64,000 bases of DNA from Nocardia amikacinitolerans NBRC 108937 (GTDB lineage Bacteria; Actinomycetota; Actinomycetes; Mycobacteriales; Mycobacteriaceae), in assembly GCF_001612615.1 (NCBI RefSeq), contig NZ_BDAU01000030.1:169474-233473 (forward strand), written 5' to 3'. The notes under the pieces were generated by a model that had not been told where the DNA came from, did no database searches, and worked only from the letters and a program-made list of their open reading frames with translations. The stretch's first letter is position 1. The number at the start of each line of letters is the position of its first letter. Shown in pieces: positions 59,929 to 64,000 of the stretch. Made by a program: the position numbers and the translations under genes.

Positions 59929-60840
59929 CTATCGGATTTCCGAACCGGACGCGCGCACCGTCACCGCCCGACCGGGGTTGCGACGGAGCCGCTCGGACAG
60001 GTCGTCGGTCGAGTCGTCGTCGACCGGCGGATGGTTCAACGCGTCCAGCGAATCCGCGACGTAGGTGGGGATGCGGGCCTCGGGTGCGGCGCGCAGCTCG
60101 TCCAGGGTGCTCACGCCGGTCAGCACGAGCAGCGATTCGAGTCCGACGCGCTGCGCGCCCTCGATGTCGGTGTCCATCCGATCGCCGACGACCAGCGCGC
60201 TGCGGGTTCCCGCGCGCACCAGCGCGTCCTCCAGCAGCGGCGCGTACGGCTTGCCCGCGACGATCGGCTCGCGGTCCGACGCGGCGCGCAGCGCGGCGAC
60301 CATCGCGCCGTTGCCCGGTGCGAGACCGCGCTCGTTCGGCAGCGTCTTGTCGGTGTTGGCCGCCACCCAGAGCGCGTCGGCGCGCAGCGCGTAGGCGGCC
60401 TCGGCCAGATCCGGCCAAGCGGTCTGCGGGGAATGCCCCTGCACCACGGCGGCGGGCACGGTCCCGTCGAACCGGCGGATGCCGCGCAGGCCGACCGCGT
60501 CGACCTCGGCGACCAGATCGTCGGTGCCGACGACGAGCACTTCGGCGCCGGGACGTAGGCGTTCGGCAAGCAGCCGCGCGGCCGCCTGGGCGCTGGTCAC
60601 CACGTCCTCGGCGGTCGCGGGGAAGCCCAGGTCCGCCAGATGCTCGGCTACGACCTCAGGGCCGCGGCTGGCGTTGTTGGTCACGTACACGAGCCGCTGC
60701 TCCGACTCGCCGTTGCCCGCCAACGCTTCCGGCGCACCCTCGATCACCGCGGGACCGCGGTACAGCGTGCCGTCCAGGTCCAGCAGCAGGGCTTCGTAGC
60801 GATCTCGTAGCCGCTTCACACCACTCTCACTTCGTGTCAC
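59929..60840 (-). CDS. HAD-IIA family phosphatase (NagD/PGP-like)
   Basis: A 303-residue phosphatase. The nucleophile motif is LLLDLDGTLYRGPAVI, motif II is VYVTNNASRGP, the cap domain lies between, and motifs III/IV are IVAGKPYAPLLEDAL and LVVGDRMDTDIEGAQRVGLE. It corresponds to M. tuberculosis Rv1692, reported as a glycerol-phosphate phosphatase in phospholipid recycling; the same activity is likely here by position and length. Confidence 0.88.
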   Translation of the reverse strand: MTRSESGVKRLRDRYEALLLDLDGTLYRGPAVIEGAPEALAGNGESEQRLVYVTNNASRGPEVVAEHLADLGFPATAEDVVTSAQAAARLLAERLRPGAEVLVVGTDDLVAEVDAVGLRGIRRFDGTVPAAVVQGHSPQTAWPDLAEAAYALRADALWVAANTDKTLPNERGLAPGNGAMVAALRAASDREPIVAGKPYAPLLEDALVRAGTRSALVVGDRMDTDIEGAQRVGLESLLVLTGVSTLDELRAAPEARIPTYVADSLDALNHPPVDDDSTDDLSERLRRNPGRAVTVRASGSEIR

Positions 60841-61675
60841 CCTCCGGCGCCGTGCCGAATTCCGTGCGCGGCGAGCAGTAGTCGGGTCGCGGCGCGCTCA
60901 CGGCCCGATCTCCGCGGCCGAGTCGCCGTGCACGCCCGCCGATCCGAGCCGCCTCGACAACACGCCGAGACCTAAGACCCTACGTCAGGCGGCCGACAGG
61001 TACGGCATCGCGTTGCCGACTCCACAGCCACCCGCGGTGGCCTCGTCGCTCGGTGGAACCCCGGTTCCGGCCGTCTACCCGAGCCCGAAACCCGTTCCGC
61101 GCCCACGCTTCACAGTCGGTTACGAACGCTGACGCGGGGTGCTGAAGGGTGGTCCCGGCGATCCCGCACACGATCGTGCCGCCGCTTCAGGGACAACGAG
61201 CAGACCGCTGCTCATCAGCGCAACCTCGGACCGACACCGGCCGACAGCTCACAGCGGCGGCCGAGCGTCTCAGGGGCCGATGCGCCTTGTTCGTTCGTGA
61301 CCGACGCGCGGTGTAGACCTCGAGTAACGCAGTTCGATCCCACTCAGGCGCGCCCGGACGGACACCTCACAGCGACATCCGAGTGTCTCAGCGGCGGGCG
61401 CGTCCAACACTCACGACGTCCGCGGGGTCTGACCAACCGCTGCATTCACCGAATCAGGCACGAGATGCGAGCCCGGATCGCCGGCGTCGACGGTTCGTCG
61501 TCGCGCATGCCGGACCGCCTCCGACCTCGACGACGACCTGGGACTTCCATCCACCAACACTCGTGCCTATCTGCGCGGCGAGGCCTTCGCTGATTCGGCG
61601 ATCGAACAATCGCAGAGTCGGGACGGTGAGACAGCCCGGCGATCGCCGGTCCGCGGTCGCCGGGCTCGACTCGAA
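60841..61675. other. 835-bp intergenic region with a weak internal duplication
   Basis: No supported gene. Segments of about 45 bp near 61240-61285 and 61357-61403 resemble each other (CTCACAGCG, then CCGAG, then GTCTCAG in both), about 118 bp apart. In this genome order lipoprotein and tyrS genes might be expected nearby, but they are not seen. Confidence 0.5.
61634..61665 (-). terminator. Terminator hairpin after the RGG/TPR gene
   Basis: GCCCGGCGA (61634-61642) pairs with TCGCCGGGC (61657-61665) around a 14-nt loop, 10 bp past the stop codon. Confidence 0.65.
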
Positions 61676-63643
61676 CTACAGGTCGGTGTCGCCGGTCAGT
61701 TCGTCGGCGCGTTCCTCGGCGTCGGTCTCGCCGTCGAGGTCGGCGGAGGCCGCGTTGAGGAACCAGGTCAGGCCCTCGTCGGTGCGGCCCGCGGCGACCA
61801 GGGCGTCGGCGTATGCGTAGAAGAGGCGCGCCGCGGCGGAACCGGTGCGCTCTGGGTCGAGGTCGGACGTTTGCAGCGTCACCACGGCCTGGTCGTACTG
61901 ACCGAGATCCATGCGCGCGCCAGCCACGACGATGCGCAGCTCGGTGGCCTCGTCACCGCTCAGCGCGCGAGCCTCCTCGCTACGACCCAGCTCGATCGCG
62001 CGCTCGGGACGACCGAGACCGCGCTCGCAGTCGGCCATCACGGCGAGCAGACCGGAACCGCCGGACATGCGCCGCGCCGTGCGCAGCTCGGACAGCGCCT
62101 CCGCCCACTCACCCGCGTGGTACGCGACGACGCCAGCGGTCTCGCGCACGACCGCGATCCGGCCCGCGCGCTGTCTTGCCGCGCGTGCGTGCGCGAGCGC
62201 GAGGCGCGGATCGTCCTCGACGAGGCGGACCGCCATCACCAGGTGCCGCGCCACGGTCTCGGCGTTGCCCTTGTCCAGGCTCAGCAGATCGCGACGGATG
62301 GCGGTGTCGAGATCGGACGCCTGCACGTCCTCGGGCAGATCCGGTTCCTCGGGACGCGGCGGGCGCCGGTCCATGGACCGGCCGCCGCCGGCGCGAGCGC
62401 CCTCACCGCCGCGTCGACGATCCTGCTGTCCGCGGTCGTAATCGCCCGATTCGCTCCGGCGCTTGAACCCGCCGCTTTCGCCGCTCTCGCCGCGGTCGAA
62501 ACCGCGATCCTCGGAATCCCCGCGACCGCCTTCGCGCCGTGGGTAATCGGGACGGTCACCACGCCGCTGGAAACCACCGCGCGCGCCGGAGTCACCGCGA
62601 CGCTCGTATCCGCCACGCTCGCCCTCGCCGCGCCCGGAGAATCCCCGCCGTTCGCCGGAATCCCCGCCGCGATCAAAACCACCACGCTCACCGCGCGGCT
62701 TGAAGCCTCTGTCATCGGAGTCGCGCCGCGGCTTGAAACCACCGCGCTCACCGGAATCACCGCGCCGCTCGTACCCACCGCGCTCACCCGAGCCGCCGCG
62801 GCCGAAACCGCCGCGATCCTCGGAACTACCGCGCTGGTATCCACCACGCTCGGAACCGCCACGATCGAAACCACCGCGCTCGCCACCACCGCGGCTGAAT
62901 CCACCACGCTCGCCCGAGCCACCGCGGCCGAAACCGCCGCGATCTTCGGAACCGCCACGCTGGTATCCACCACGCTCGGCACCGCCCCGCTCACCGGAAT
63001 CGCCACGGTTGAAACCGCCACGGTCGCCGGACCCACCACGGTTGAAACCACCGCGTTCACCGGACCCACCACGGTTGAAACCACCGCGCTCGCCGGACCC
63101 ACCACGGTTGAAACCACCGCGCTCGCCCGAGCCGCCGCGCTGGAATCCACCGCGCTCGCCCGAGCCGCCGCGGCCATAGCCGCCGCGATCCTCTGAACCG
63201 TCGCGTGGCTTGAAACCTTTGTCGTCGGAGTCGCGGCGCGGCTTGAAACCGCCGCGTTCGCCGGAGTCACCGCGGCGCTCGTAGCCGCCGCGTTCGCCCG
63301 ATTCGCCCCGACGCTGGAAACCACCGCGCTCTTCGGAAGAACCGCGCGAACCGTAACCGCCGCGCTCGCCGGACTCCTCACCTCGCCGGAAACCGCCGCG
63401 ACCTTCGGCGCCTTCGCGTCTTCCGGCACCACCACGGCCGCCGGAGTCCTCGCGGCGCTGGAAGCCGCCGCGTCCACCGGACTCACCGCGTTCACCGGAC
63501 CCGCCCTTGCGGTCGAACCCGCCGCGCGAAGATCCGTAGGGGCCACCCGTGCCGCGGGACGGCCGGTCAGAACCGGCGTCGCGCTGACCGGAGGCGGAAG
63601 CGCTACGTCGGAATGGCTTCCGACCGTCGTTGTCTTCGGACAC
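61676..63643 (-). CDS. TPR protein with long RGG-repeat N-terminus (Rv1691-like)
   Basis: A 655-residue protein in two parts. The C-terminal 230 residues (from LDTAIRRDLLSLDKGNAETV) are TPR-like helices such as RETAGVVAYHAGEWAEALSE and MDLGQYDQAVVTLQ, matching the conserved Rv1691-type protein. The first 400 residues are almost entirely Arg, Gly, Ser, Glu, Asp, Phe and Tyr, in units like RGGFNRGGSGE, RGGYERRGDSGE and RGGFKPRRDSDD. This is a dense RGG/RG box of the kind that binds RNA and drives condensate formation. The GTG start follows AGAGGG. It lies directly downstream of the rRNA operon on the same strand. Function unknown. Confidence 0.85.
   Translation of the reverse strand: MSEDNDGRKPFRRSASASGQRDAGSDRPSRGTGGPYGSSRGGFDRKGGSGERGESGGRGGFQRREDSGGRGGAGRREGAEGRGGFRRGEESGERGGYGSRGSSEERGGFQRRGESGERGGYERRGDSGERGGFKPRRDSDDKGFKPRDGSEDRGGYGRGGSGERGGFQRGGSGERGGFNRGGSGERGGFNRGGSGERGGFNRGGSGDRGGFNRGDSGERGGAERGGYQRGGSEDRGGFGRGGSGERGGFSRGGGERGGFDRGGSERGGYQRGSSEDRGGFGRGGSGERGGYERRGDSGERGGFKPRRDSDDRGFKPRGERGGFDRGGDSGERRGFSGRGEGERGGYERRGDSGARGGFQRRGDRPDYPRREGGRGDSEDRGFDRGESGESGGFKRRSESGDYDRGQQDRRRGGEGARAGGGRSMDRRPPRPEEPDLPEDVQASDLDTAIRRDLLSLDKGNAETVARHLVMAVRLVEDDPRLALAHARAARQRAGRIAVVRETAGVVAYHAGEWAEALSELRTARRMSGGSGLLAVMADCERGLGRPERAIELGRSEEARALSGDEATELRIVVAGARMDLGQYDQAVVTLQTSDLDPERTGSAAARLFYAYADALVAAGRTDEGLTWFLNAASADLDGETDAEERADELTGDTDL
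62430..63540. repeat. Degenerate tandem repeats encoding RGG units
   Basis: Roughly 30- to 36-bp units with a core encoding GERGGF or GERGGY recur through more than 1 kb of coding sequence. The most regular stretch (63000-63130) repeats an 11-codon unit nearly exactly four times. Every unit length seen keeps the frame. Confidence 0.85.
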
Positions 63644-63734
63644 GGTGATCCCTCTCTAGGTTCCGCTGAGGTTGTTCAGGGCCCCATCAAATTGAATCAC
63701 GTGCCGTCGGTGGGGCTCGGACTCGACGGCGCCA

Positions 63735-63791
63735 GGGGCGCGAAAGCGCCCCAAACGACGATAGGGGACCCAGAATTGGGTCCCCTATCGT
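63735..63791 (-). terminator. Tandem terminator hairpins of the rRNA operon
   Basis: A perfect 15-bp stem (63758-63772 with 63777-63791, loop GAAT) begins 8 bp after the 5S 3' end. A second hairpin, GGGGCGC-GAAA-GCGCCCC (63735-63752), follows. Two in series are typical for rRNA operons. Confidence 0.9.
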
Positions 63792-63799
63792 GAAAGGAT

Positions 63800-63919
63800 G
63801 TTCCGGCGGTGTCCTACTCTCCCACACCCTGTCGAGTGCAGTACCATCGGCGCAGGTGGCCTTAGCTTCCGGGTTCGGAATGGGACCGGGCGTTTCCCCA
63901 CCGCTATAGCCGCCGTAAC
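63800..63919 (-). rRNA. rrf: 5S ribosomal RNA
   Basis: The minus strand reads GTTACGGCGGCTATAGCGG at its 5' end, CCCGGTCCCATTCCGAACCC in the conserved loop B/helix III region and GTAGGACACCGCCGGAAC at the 3' end. The ends pair to form helix I, giving 120 nt. This is close to mycobacterial 5S rRNA. Confidence 0.95.
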
Positions 63920-64000
63920 TCTATGAAACTATCCACACACCCCGTGAAACCCCGGTTGAGAGAATCTTCGAGGGCCCAGCCCTCGAACTCCCGAACCGAC
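63920..64000 (-). other. 23S-5S rRNA spacer (partial)
   Basis: The spacer upstream of 5S rRNA carries an 8-bp hairpin, TTCGAGGG (63967-63974) with CCCTCGAA (63980-63987), which is probably part of a processing stem. The 23S gene should lie just beyond the right edge. Confidence 0.7.

Noticed and set aside
57318..60881. A plus-strand open frame of nearly 1,190 codons.
   Set aside because: It is antisense to recN, nadK, tlyA and the HAD gene, all of which have full motif support. Long antisense frames are common at this GC content, and its product is Arg/Pro/Ser-rich without family features.

Overview
The window is high-GC actinobacterial DNA, most likely from a Nocardia. The evidence is a mycolyltransferase-fold esterase, a full-length carboxylic acid reductase, a cutinase-family protein, and a long block in the same order as the Mycobacterium tuberculosis Rv1691-Rv1713 region (TPR protein, HAD phosphatase, tlyA, nadK, recN, steA, mctB/steB, pyrG, NUDIX, xerD, parA, scpA, scpB, rluB, cmk, der). 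Identifications rest on reading motifs and gene order. No database search was run.

Layout. 1-5.4 kb: cell-envelope and small accessory genes (PAP2 phosphatase, YihY/BrkB protein, esterase, a catalase-like/cupredoxin pair, an ATP-binding protein, a secreted protein). 5.4-17.5 kb: one minus-strand, iron-regulated operon of nine tightly packed genes, most of them overlapping. From its promoter it encodes two FecCD-type permeases, their ATPase and binding lipoprotein, then an ATP-grasp ligase, an IucA/IucC-type (NIS) siderophore synthetase, a single open frame joining an MFS exporter to a second NIS synthetase, a PLP-dependent decarboxylase and a HpcH/HpaI-family enzyme. An IdeR/DtxR-like box lies in the only clear promoter, which looks leaderless. 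The enzyme set resembles staphyloferrin B biosynthesis (SbnC/E/F, SbnD, SbnG, SbnH) but lacks the SbnA/SbnB pair and has an ATP-grasp enzyme instead. This is the best candidate here for an undescribed pathway.

18-27.8 kb: secreted or lipid-active proteins (a cutinase with a very large insertion, a lipase lipoprotein, a polysaccharide deacetylase, a putative glycoside hydrolase), an anti-sigma-like membrane protein and an aminoglycoside 6-adenylyltransferase-like gene. 27.8-30.9 kb: a sulfonate-type ABC transporter (SsuABC-like) preceded by a 26-codon leader peptide of the kind used for cysteine-responsive attenuation. 31-38.9 kb: carboxylic acid reductase, acyl-ACP thioesterase, an AhpD-like protein, a DUF3703-type protein, a papain-like-fold protein and an AraC regulator. 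38.9-39.6 kb: a 24-bp minisatellite array of about 27 units.

39.7-63.6 kb: the conserved chromosome-maintenance and translation block on the minus strand, interrupted between recN and steA by about 4 kb of accessory genes (luciferase-like oxidoreductase, LapA-like protein, zinc alcohol dehydrogenase, secreted protein, SRPBCC protein). The block ends with a TPR protein carrying a roughly 400-residue RGG-type repeat tail. At the right edge are tandem rRNA terminators, 5S rRNA and the start of the 23S-5S spacer.

Two themes recur: in-frame minisatellite growth in coding DNA (AraC regulator, RluB, ScpA, RGG/TPR protein and the 24-bp array), and a palindromic element found twice, each time between convergent genes, that probably acts as a bidirectional terminator.
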